Assembly: GCA_026874595.1 (NCBI GenBank)
Contig: CM049317.1
Span: 65,946,618 to 66,010,617, forward strand
Length of the DNA stretch: 64,000 nucleotides
DNA from: Sipunculus nudus
Lineage: Eukaryota > Annelida > Sipuncula > Golfingiida > Sipunculidae
Direction: 5' to 3'
Shown here: positions 45,971 through 57,500 of the stretch, piece after piece
Position numbering within the stretch: position 1 is the stretch's first letter
Layout of the letters: each line of letters starts with the position of its first letter
Program-made: the position numbers and the translations under genes
The notes under the pieces: generated by a model
The model's input: the letters and a program-made list of their open reading frames with translations, nothing else
What the model was told of the DNA's origin: nothing
Databases searched by the model: none

Positions 45971-48631
45971 TGGTCTTAATATGTATAAAACTCATTAAAC
46001 TAGGAGAAAATATGAAGACACAGCACATGCTGTCTATGTACTGCAGGTGGCGTTTTGTTTTAGAAGGTTTCGAATTTGTGATATTCACAAGAGGGAAATT
46101 ATCGTGAAATAAATCTTTGTGAATAAAACAACTTATCTGCAAAGGTTAATAGTTGTATTTGCATCTCAGCTATGTGTGGTAGCTTCAGCATTAACATGTA
46201 TATTTTAACCCATAAATAAATTATGGATATTATAAATAATATCAAATCTTTTGTATATCTGCCTTTATTGAAGAAGAATTTCCACTTTTTCGATATTCCC
46301 TTTGATCCATGTTATAATGGTTAAGATTTTGCATGTATATTAGATTGCTTGGATAACAATGGTTATGAAACCATGTAAGCTATTTTAAGGTAAAATATCG
46401 AAAATTAAACCCTCTCCAGACATTGGAGAAGTGCAAATCGCAAATTTTATCCCAAAATTAGAAAGCCAAGCGCAATCAAGGACTAGAAGAAGTTATGATA
46501 ATATTGTACACACCCTTCTTGTGATTTTAAACTGATTGAATTGGGAGACCTGGAAATATCATCATGTTTTTGTGTTGAAAACAGTACAGCTTGGAGAAAT
46601 TAGGAAGATACCTTATTTTTAAAATGTGAATTGTAGAACCATATTGACAATTTTATCATTAGGGGAAATTTGCAGTCAGCCTTACAGTATCAACATGTTT
46701 TCAGTAGAATTGATATAACCTGGAAAAAGTTCAATATTTTGTATATCATAACTGTACATGGGAATTGATACCAGGCAGACTTTGAAAAAAAAATGAATGT
46801 GTTTTATGCAGTAACAGTCAAATTTGTGTGACTGACACAGAAACATCCAAGGTTCAATGGAGTTAGGTTACTGTATTTACTTATGTACAAGATGATAAAT
46901 TTTATATTTTGGCATAAGTTACATGTTTAGTCTAGGCAAATTTGACACCTTATTTCTTTTTTGAAGGAATTTAAGGAATTAGCAGAAACATGGGCAAAAA
47001 TCAAATGTATTTCAGTTTGGAAGCAGTATATGTGCAGTGATAAAAATAAATAATTATAAAAGCACTGTATAATTAATCATAGGAGGTTTATAATCTTACA
47101 GAAGATATTGTTATGTGAGAAATATTATATATATTAAACAAAAACAATCCCACCTGCCTCCCATGACTAATTTTCTTTTTTTCTACATAACAGTTACATA
47201 TAAATGATTACTGGATATTCAGATACAGAATCATTGTAACTGTAGAGAAAGAATTTCACATACATAGAAAAGTCATCATGGAAAATAGTAGCTATAACAT
47301 GTGAGGGAAGTCATTACTATCAAGTGTTGTGTGGGTGAGATATCATTATCATAATATACATATGGTTGAGAGTCATTATTACTATGGAAGAATTCTGAAG
47401 AGAAGTGGTCTGCAGTATTCTTTAATGATAGCAAATTTATCCTTACAAGCAAAGCAGAGTTTTTTAGGATAGAGATTTCATCAAATACACATAACTAGCC
47501 ATGTAATCATTATGAACTCTTGGAATATTTCTATATGGAAGAAAAATTATTGTTATAATAAAAAGCATACCGCATGGTGGATGCATCATGGTTACAATTG
47601 AGATTTCTTTGTGGTGTTATGGTTAATAATTTATAAAAACAGCAATACTTTGAAATAAAGATATTGTTACCACACTGAGGACTGACACATGAGCTTGGCT
47701 GTTATGTTGATCATGTACATGCCTGCACTTTTATATATATATTTATGCATTAACATCACCATCTGTTATAACATGTGTTTCTTCTTTATTTCTTTTGACC
47801 ACTTGTGTTGTCATTATTAGTGTGAATGTGCTTCAGGACACCTGATGTGAGATATTACGTTTAATTCATTCATCATTCAGATTGGTACATCTTCACACTA
47901 TCAAGACTCAGGCAAATGTGCTTTCAGGGACCTTGATTCAGTCATCTGTTTCATGAAAAATGATCAAGGCAATTGAACCAATCAGATGGCTGATGTACAC
48001 TTGTTCTATTCAGCTGCTACAGCACACCTGGGCCTATTTTGAAACTAAATATTTAGCTTTGCTGGGAGAAACTTGAAACCATATAAACATTCCATTTTTG
48101 GTGCATGTGTTCTTGTTCAGATGGCAGTGAACAATGCATTGTTTACATCTGATTTGGGCCTGAATACATGTAGGCTCGTTCAGTATAAATGAAATTGACA
48201 CAAGAGTGGCTCGCTGAATAAAGGTCTGTTAAAGGTTAGCTGCCACTCACTTGGTAGTATGGAGATGGATTGGTGATTAGGGTATTAATACCCAGGCTGG
48301 CTAATGTCTTGTTCTCAGGTAACTTTCACCCTGTTGACCCAACAGTGAATTTGTCCTGGTCATGTTTTGATGATTGCAGAGTAGCAGGCCCATGTCTCTG
48401 CATCACTAAGTGTATACACTAGCTATTAGTTCTGTTCTGGTTCCTTTAGATGTAACCTCTGCTTTCTCAACATGAATGCCAAACTTACCTCACAAAAAGC
48501 CGCCTCTTTATTGCATGTATGGAATCTTACCAAATAATACTTCTTTCACAAAGTCTCAATCACAAGGATATTCCTGTATCTGTAATATACCTTGAAACAG
48601 TTTTAAACTCAACATATTTAAGCACCCCAAT

Positions 48632-48666
48632 GGGGAGGGGGAGGGACTTATGGGGGGGGGGGGGGG
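48632..48666 (+). repeat. G-rich tract, quadruplex-prone
   Basis: GGGGAGGGGGAGGG, then a run of fifteen G residues. At least four G-runs in 35 bp. Confidence 0.8.
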
Positions 48667-50094
48667 TCCTTGTTGGCATCAGCACTTTAGATAAGCTTTT
48701 ATTACAGACACACCGCCAACTAATAACATTACATCATATTCCTATTTTACAAAGGTCACAACTTTTTTCCTGGTATTCTGACCCTGACCTTTGCATATAA
48801 GGCCATTTCACTGTGGACTTAAGGCTATGTTTCTTAGTGTTATAGCACCCAGGGTTTTAGCAGATTTGTTTCAAACTTGGTGGAAAGTAGCAACTTATCC
48901 CTCCCCTAAACTGATTATTTCTTGGATGACCTCAACCTCTGTGTAGAATTTATATGCAATTTTCCAGTTTTGACCACTGATGTGCTATCTTCTAGGCATT
49001 TCTGTGCATGCAAGTCTGTTCTTATTATATGATAGTTGCCCTATATGCAAACCATTTTGTCAAAATGGGTCACATGGCAGAACCAGTTCCAGAGGTTGTC
49101 TTATTACAGGAGGTTACACTATATAGGACCCTAACATTTGATCAACCAAGTTTCACTCTAAATAGCCCAACTCCATATTTTGCAAATTTTCACTCTTATA
49201 TATACTCAAAACTGTCTGGGCTAATTTTAATTCTATATACAGCAGATTTACTAAAATTTTGGACTGGCAAACTTTCATTCTATGTATTGTTAAACTAAAT
49301 TAGACTAATTAAGACACATTTAAACACTCACTCCTTGAAAAATCAAACTTGACAACCATAATCACATAAGGAATAATTTATTACAATATCTGAACTATTT
49401 ACATCAAGTAACATTGCTTCTTTAATCTCTCTTGTACACATTCATGAAGACAACACAGGTCTGGCCCCAGCAGGCACAGCATAAACGTAAAAGAACCACC
49501 CAAGAACTTGTATGTATATCTACCCAACACAGACTTCCAACAATAAAAACGGTGAGGTCAGACTCAAACCCATTGACCCATTATACAACCAAAGAGGAGT
49601 CTTGCATATGTGCATATATATATATATATATTACATACAAAACAGACCCAAGGTTGGGGGGAAGAGTAGAAAATAATCATATTTAATGAATGGAGGGAAT
49701 AAAGTGCATATTAACAAAAACACACAACTGAACAGACATGCAGCTGCTGTTAAAATTGAAACAAAATGGACATTACACAGTGTGTAACTGTTATGGAATT
49801 ACTAATATCCTGTAATTATCTATGTATTATCCTGAATATATGGCAGATGAGGAACATCAAACTGAGACACAAATTTCCTTTATCATTTTGATTTATATGA
49901 TTGTATACATATTAAATATCCTGTATGGAGTTCATTGAATTAAACTCTAGACACTAGAACTGTTAAAATAATTGCTTGTGACACATTGGTCAACGGATAA
50001 ACAGCAAAACTGTTAATATGCACAGGACCTGATAGTGGACAAAGCATGGAGGTATCACATGATAAACCTATGTCACATGAATAATAATTACTGT

Positions 50095-50200
50095 GCTGAT
50101 TGGTCACATGATCCGTTGTCATTAGTAACCGTATTTTATTGGTCAAATGGTATCATATGGTTGTAACCATGCTGATTGGTCAAATGACATACCATGTGAC
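50095..50200 (+). promoter_or_regulatory. Cluster of three CCAAT (ATTGG) boxes
   Basis: ATTGGTCACATGAT, ATTGGTCAAATGG and ATTGGTCAAATGAC start at 50099, 50138 and 50175, about 38 bp apart, with CACATG/CATGTG half-sites. It could be an NF-Y type element or a degenerate tandem repeat; there is no evidence of activity. Confidence 0.3.
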
Positions 50201-53200
50201 AAAAATAATGATCATGCCAGATATAATTAGATGAAATCCTTATGAAACATTAGCAAAAGTTTTCTTGTTAATTAGTACACAGTACTGAAATAATTGCTTC
50301 TCTGTGCATTTATCTCACAAATGTGTATTAACACCCAAAAAAAAATCCAAATATTTAAACAGAAACAACTAACATATTTGATACCCGCAGTACAATATAT
50401 TACAGGCAAGCTAGCTTAGCTTAATAAATAGTAACTTGTTAACAATTATGGCAAAACATTTCACAGGCATACATCTGAGACAATCTTTTTCCTGGCAGTT
50501 GCAATGACATCTTGTACAAATTCTTATTAAACAACAAGTTATATATATATATATATATAAAAATGTATATATAAATTTATTTAAATATTCCAATACACAG
50601 CACACTAATGGTGCTAAAATCTGTTGTAACACCTCAATCTTTCTGGCTCTACACAGCATTAGCAATATAAATAAATACTAATAAAAACATCACCCTGTTG
50701 TTGCATGTACAATTGTTGATGACAAATAACGAAGTTATGTCAACAACTGTTTATTATCCTGCTTTTTAGTACACATAAAATATCCTTTATTGATAATTTT
50801 CTTTGGTTGATGATTAAATGCATCTTCCAATTGTTTTTTCTAATCTTCCAATTTTTGTTCAAGGACCACCTAATCATTTAATGTTTCCTTAATCTACAGA
50901 GGTTCTTTAACGTTTCCTTCAGTGATAAAAATAGGTAATTCGCTGTTTAATTACCTAAAATTGAGTAATTTATGGAGTGTATTTTTGAAATTTTTACTAG
51001 AATACGGCATGCCACATGGACATTTTCAAAATCTGTTAACATAAAATAACCCAATACTGGTGATATTTCTTATGTGTAATGTAATTTTCTCATTATGACT
51101 CATATTATTATTCAATTATCCTCTAAACATGGTAAATGCCTTGCTTATTTCAAGTATAGAAACCACCTTAATTGAAGATTTTCTAACATTACAAGACAAT
51201 ATTACACTATGAAAGACCAGACTAGAGATATCATAATAAATATCATGCTTATGCGCTGTTGATTCATGGGAATTTTTTAACTGAATGCTTACAAAATGTC
51301 ATGTTTAAAAGTATAATGATGATTTACATGAATGATGATCTACAAGAAAATCTTAATTTTAATAATGTATTTCCTAAAAATTGCTTTCAGGAGAACAGAT
51401 TCGGTAATTTCAGTTTGACCATTTTAAGCTAGTTTAAATGTAATTGATTTATTTTCAGTCATGGTATATCTAATTAAAGAATAGACATTCACACTGTGCT
51501 ATATTAAGCTTAAATTCCAATAATATTTAAAGACACAAATGCCCTTTCTTTTGGCAAAATGGTAACTTCAGTTTAATTGAAATTAAGGTTGACTTGTCTA
51601 AACTAGTTCCAAACCCTTAAAACTCCATTTAAATTTTAAACATTATGCAATGTGATTCAGAGATATTAAACTGTCACTGAATAAATACAATTTATTAGGT
51701 TTATAAATATTTTCATGGAGTAGGAAAGCCTGATCTCTAGACTGAGAATGAGTGTTTCAGACTTATATCAGAGTCACCCTAAATGCATCATGCAAATGAT
51801 GAGATCAACAGTTTAATAAATAATTTGAAACAGAAACATATCAGACTTAACATATTTTTCTTCAAATCCTGGTGCAGATGACACATAAGCTTTAACTCTT
51901 GGAGGCAGTTTTTTGTTAAAAAGTTACAATTGGAATGACCCTGTTTTCAAGAAAGTCCAATATTTAATATAAGAAATTCCTTATTCTAACTTACAATCCA
52001 CCTTTTCCTATTACAAATTTACAGTATTACATCATATATTCTGTGTACATGCAGTGGGAAGACTTAATGCTTAAGAATTTCACAGTCGAAATCTCTCCCC
52101 CTACTAATTCTGACAACAAAAAAACAAAGACAGATTTTCAAGGAAAATCATTGATAAATCTGCATGTGCCAAAAGAAAACTTTAATACAAGATTTTGTGG
52201 AACTTTTCTTTCAAGAAACAACATAATATAGAATCAATTTGCTGCAGATAAAAACATGATAAAATGCAAATAATAAACTTTAAAGTTTTGATCAGCTGCA
52301 AACCATACTGTATCCAATATCTCTTTTTTTACAACTCAATGCTTGTAAAAAGTCTTATTATGTAATGTAACATGACTGAAACATGATCCAATGAAATATA
52401 CTTTTTATGATCAGATGTGATAAGTCTATATGACCCTGTTGTGCCCCTGCATTTTTCATTGACTATAGCATCAAAATATAGGGCACTGACCACAAATGGT
52501 CAATTTATAGTTATCTCAAAAACAGTCGACCAGAAACAAGAATGCCCTAAAATATTAACCCCAACATACAGCATCAGAAATTTCTTTCAATGAGATAGCA
52601 TCTCATATTTGGTTAAATACTATAAAATCTTGTGTATAAGACCAAAAGGATAACCTTGTTTTATAACACCTGTTACCACCTGTCTGCAAAAGGAAACAGC
52701 AAGAAAAGCTTATATTTATAAGTTACTAGAGAGCTGGTTGAAGTACTCAAGCACTTGTACAGACTTTTGGACCAAATACTTGAGTGCATGTATACATACA
52801 TAGCTGAAAATGACTAAAGACTTACTTTGAATCTATATTTATTCATTACTTAGGGCTTTAAACCTATGCTGGTAAATTCAACAGAGGTCTCTTAAGACTG
52901 TTAAACATATTGACTTTGACCACATGGAAACCAGTTATGTTTATAAAAAGCCTGATTTCCTTCCAAAATAAAAGCTAAATCCTGTCAAATTTGTGCATAT
53001 GTTGCACCAGTAAACCCCAAACAGATGTCCACCAATCTTAAATCTGATCAGTGTTGCTATGACAATGACTTCTCAAGTCTGAGCTAGGTAATGCCTATCA
53101 AGTACTCAAGATCAAAATTTGTTACTTGTTCAGCCCTAGTTTGTTGACAAAGAAAGTCGAGCAATATGGTAAGACAATGAGCACAATAAAAATTAAATGC

Positions 53201-53399
53201 AGCAGTGTTTGTTGGTATTTTTTTTCCATTCTGTTTTCCATCATGTTTTCCAACAGATCAATTAAATATCCACTCAGAAACCATCTTCCGATAACAGACT
53301 TTGCTTCCTGATCTAGGAAACAATTTTTTTCCTACAATTTTTTTTACAGAAATAAGACCCAACTAGTAGGAGTGACATGCAAATTCAAGGGGAATATTA

Positions 53400-53695
53400 T
53401 TAGACCAAAAAATTGTATGGTTCTCAGGCACTTTTGAGTGAGGGTGAGGGTGAGTGATATTATATTTTTGAACTTTAATTATGTTTTGATAAAAATGTCA
53501 TATAATCAGGGAAAAGCATGAAAATAACAGAATTTTATGGCTAAACAGGTAAAAACACTTCATAACAAAGGAAATCTAATCAAATTATATTATTTTATCT
53601 TGAAAGATTATAATCAAAATAAAAATTTTGATGCAGGGGTTAATTTTGACGTTGGTGGTGCCTGAGAACCATGTCTTTTATTTTTTTTGGCCTTA
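53400..53695 (-). mobile_element. MITE, TATGGTTCTCAGGCAC family, copy 2
   Basis: Ends TTAGACCAAAAAATTGTATG and the inverse AAGGCCAAAAAAAATAAAAG, then GGTTCTCAGGCAC on both sides. It lies in opposite orientation to copies 1 and 3. TTA trinucleotides border both ends. Confidence 0.65.
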
Positions 53696-53890
53696 TAACA
53701 ATCCCTTGACGGAGAGGTATAAAAACAATGGGGGCCTTTGGAACATAAGCAAAATAAGTTATATAATCTCGCAATGTCAAGTTAATATTAAATTCATGTT
53801 TATCTGATATGCATCATGTGCCAAGTTTGCCAAGTTATGTACACAGGTTAGCCAAACTGAACCATGAGAAAAGAAATATTTTTTTCATAT

Positions 53891-53896
53891 TTTATT
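53891..53896 (-). terminator. Candidate polyadenylation signal of the BAZ2-like gene
   Basis: The minus strand reads AATAAA about 500 bp after the stop codon, the nearest canonical signal noticed. More distal signals exist, so a longer 3' UTR is possible. Confidence 0.35.
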
Positions 53897-54398
53897 CATG
53901 TCCCAAAAGAATAAAATGAATGTATGTTACAAAAACTCCCAGAGAACTTGACCCCGTGTGACTATCTAGAAGCAAGCTGATCGCTCAAAATATTAAGAAG
54001 CAAGCAGTTCTATTCATGATTTTCTTTTATAAAAATAGTTTACTGTTGTACAAATGTTTTTTGCCTCCTTGTTTAACAGGAGCAGATTAATTGAAATCTA
54101 AGCAAATTGTAGAGGTAACAGTTAAAGGCATTACTTGACAACATTTTGGACTTGGGTTGTTTTAAATATTTTAAAACCACTGACAAATCAAACACGTTCC
54201 TAAAGGCTCCTATACACCACGGCAACAGGAAAGAAGAAAATTTAGCCTTTTCATGACCTTGACACACACATGACCTTGACACAATAATGGCCTTGACAAA
54301 ATTTCCTCTTATCCTGAAGATGATGCAGACAGCATTCTGATTGGGTAGGTCTGACCTTTGAACTTTGCCTGGATAGATACCATTGAGCTTATGAATAA

Positions 54399-54552
54399 TC
54401 ATGAGGATGGAAATGCATCTTTCCACTTTTTCTCAAAGTATTTCCTCATATTGTGGCCCGCCTGGCCGACCTCTGAATCGTCTTCATTGAATGTCTCGCA
54501 GTTGTCAAACACCAAGCGAGCATCAGAAGCGAAATCAGCCTTACACTTGTAT
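54399..54552 (-). CDS. BAZ2B: BAZ2-like exon 10, bromodomain second half and stop
   Basis: Encodes V-F-D-N-C-E-T-F-N-E-D-D-S-E-V-G, including the acetyl-lysine-binding Asn, then M-R-K-Y-F-E-K-K-W and TGA at 54401-54399. Almost identical in layout to the end of BAZ2B. Confidence 0.95.
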
Positions 54553-57500
54553 CTAGAAAAATAAAAGTAACAATATTTAATGAATGATATTTATGGTAGA
54601 TATGCAATATACACCACATATTTGCACCAAATATTGTGACCTTTCCTAACGAAAAGACACTTGTAATATCTTGTGCTTCTAACTAAGGAATATTCAAATA
54701 TAAATAAAATATACATGTATGTCAGATATCACATAAACACTACGCTGATGCCCTCTGTTGATGTTGTATAATTATGGTCCAACTTGTCAGTACACAGAGC
54801 ATTATAAACCCACAGATAATGATGCTCCTTCTAATGCTCATTTCTACCTGTAATTCTGCATTAGTCATTCACCAGTTCAAACATGTACCAGAATGTGTAT
54901 TCACATTAGCAATGGCTGCACCGACCTGGCTACTGACTATGTAACCCTTCTTTCTTATCCCATGTATGCAGTGGTGAGTTAATACTTAATTCATTTTTAA
55001 ACACACAGGAAGAGCCCTGCTCTGGCAGATATTACAAGCCCCAGCACAAAGATTACACATGATCTTGTATACAATCATCGGAGTCTTGAACATTTTGCAT
55101 ACTAATATACAGGGTATATACACGTATAGAGATAACATTCCCTGAGATGTATAAATTATCTGTAGCCCTGGTGTACTTACACTTGGTCTATGAGACAGTA
55201 TAGATCTGTAGCCGTGGTGTACTTATACTTGGTCCCTGAGACATTATAGATCTGTTGCCATGGTGTACTTACACTTGGTCCCTGTGTCAGTATAGATCTG
55301 TAGCCATAGTGTACTTACACTTGGTCCCTGTGTCAGTATAGATATGTAGCCATGGTGTACTGACACTTGGTCCCTGAAACATTATAGATCTGTAGCCATG
55401 GTGTACTAACACTTGGTCCCTGTGTCAGTATAGATATGTAGCCATGGTGTACTTTCACTTGGTCCCTGAGACAGTATAGATCTGTAGCCATGGTGTACTT
55501 ACACTTGGTCCCTGAGACATTATAGACCTGTAGCCGTGGTGTACTTACACTTGGTCCCTGAGACATTATAGACCTGTAGCCATGGTGTACTAACACTTGG
55601 TCCCTGAGACATTATAGAGCTGTAGCCATGGTGTACTTACACTTGGTCCCTGAGACATTATAGACCTGTAGCCGTGGTGTACTTACACTTGGTCCCCGAG
55701 ACATTATAGACCTGTAGCCGTGGTGTACTTACACTTGGTCCCTGAGACAGTATAGATCTGTAGCCATGGTGTACTTACACTTGGTCCCTGAGACAGTATA
55801 GATCTGTAGCCATGGTGTACTTACACTTGGTCCCTGAGACAGTATAGATCTGTAGCCATGGTGTACTCACACTTGGTCCCTGATACATCATAGATATGTA
55901 GCCATGGTGTACTTACACTTGGTCCCTGAGACATTATAGATCTGTTAGCCATGGTGTACTTACACTTGGTCCCTGAGCTTGTTCCTCATGGTGGTGAAGT
56001 CCATGGGTTGTTTAATCACCTTCTTGTATGTTGGAAACTGTTTGGTATTGACTGGGGTCAGGAATGGCCAGCCATCCTTGTGTTTCTCCATGTCTCCTAG
56101 GAGGCATCTGTAAGAACATAACCAATTGGTGTAATAATGTTACAAAATAGTGTCACGCTGTTATCAGCTGGTGTAATCATGTAACAAAATGATGTCACTG
56201 TAATCAACTGGTGTAACAAGGTAACAAAAAGTTGAATGTTTCTTAAGCCAACATGAACTCCTTGCTACAAATATGACAATGAGATTTTATGTTAGTCAAG
56301 TAATTAAGATCCATCTTATGGCATGTTACCTGACAGGTTTGCAGAGTTTCATGATAGCCTAGTGTGGTATTTAATATCAAAATGGTACATTAATATTTAA
56401 CATACACTATCAGAGTGCTCTCATCTGCTGCATACCAAGATAAAAAAAAACACTTTTTAATTAAAAAGTCTTTAAAAAGTCTGATAATTGTCAGTGGTAA
56501 TCTGGACTGTTGACTCCAAACTGGAAGTATGAAGTACTAAAACCTACCTGCAGGTGGCAGTTTCCTCCTCTGTTAGCTTCGCTGGTACCTGTGCTGCTAC
56601 AGCCGCAGGAGCAGAGGCTGTACTAGCTGCAGTACTAGCATTATTTGTGGCTTCCTTTTTCTTCTCAGCACTACTACTGGCACTCGCTTCTTTCTTCCTG
56701 TCTGCTTTAGATGGCGTTGTTTTTCCCGCTTTCTCGTTCGGTGTCGTGGGAGGTGTTTCTGTATTTTTTGTTTCTGACTCCCGCCGTTCTCTTTCTTTCT
56801 CTTTGCTTTTCTTACTTTTACTTCTGCTCTTCCCCTTGAAAAAAAAATAAAGAAATAGAATGAAAAACTCATTTTTAAATTTGTGGTAAGTTACACAAAA
56901 TACTTATTTTTTCTAATATTTCTTTACATTTTCTTTAATATTTGAAGACAATACATGTTCACTTCAATTTTGTTTTAATTAGCCTTATGATAATGTTTTC
57001 ACTTAATAATCACATAAAATTACTTCATACAAGAATTGTAAAATAATGCCTCAAGTTTACATTCCTCTGACCACATCCCTAACAGATTTCCCATGGGTGT
57101 ACAAACCAATATTATGATCAAGAATGAATAACAATTTAAACCAACAGCAGTTGTCCTATGTTTCTTAAAGTAAACAAATATATATAAATGAGTTCATACC
57201 TTTTCACACACACAGGTAGGACACAGCCATTTCCGAGGAATTCTGAAATGTTTGAAATTAAACAAATATATATATATATTCAATAATTTCAAAAGATACC
57301 ATAACCTAAAATGGTATAATATCCATTTAATGTTGTTTATATTTTTCCAATAATTCTGTAAATGAATAAAACCATAATAAATAGACCATTTCAGAGAACA
57401 ATTATAATCTTGCATGTTATTTACAATTTACTTGTAACATTAATCAACAATTTTAATTCACCATGATATTATTCTTATTTATTTACAATAAATGTCAACA

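Larger units (their letters stand above)
43946..54398. other. Intergenic region between convergent genes
   Basis: AT-rich, with no domain-bearing frame on either strand. It contains decayed ~114-bp repeats (45640-45970), a G-rich tract (48632-48666), a CCAAT-box cluster (50095-50200), small AT repeats (49612-49631, 50540-50558) and a MITE (53400-53695). The part nearest 54399 includes the BAZ2-like 3' untranslated region. Confidence 0.6.

Noticed and set aside
49008-49298. 96-codon frame in the intergenic region
   Set aside because: No homology recognised, no splice or start context, hydrophobic AT-driven composition.
55333-55596. 87-codon minus-strand frame reading P-S-V-S-T repeats
   Set aside because: It is a translation of the 46-bp minisatellite. 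46 leaves remainder 1 on division by 3, so the frames cycle. No exon signal; purely a repeat artefact.
55139-55977. CRISPR-like regular repeat
   Set aside because: The units are contiguous 46-mers without unique spacers and derive from an exon-intron boundary in an animal gene.
56554-56850. 98-codon plus-strand Ala/Ser/Leu-rich frame
   Set aside because: Antisense of BAZ2-like exon 8, whose minus-strand frame joins its neighbours in phase.
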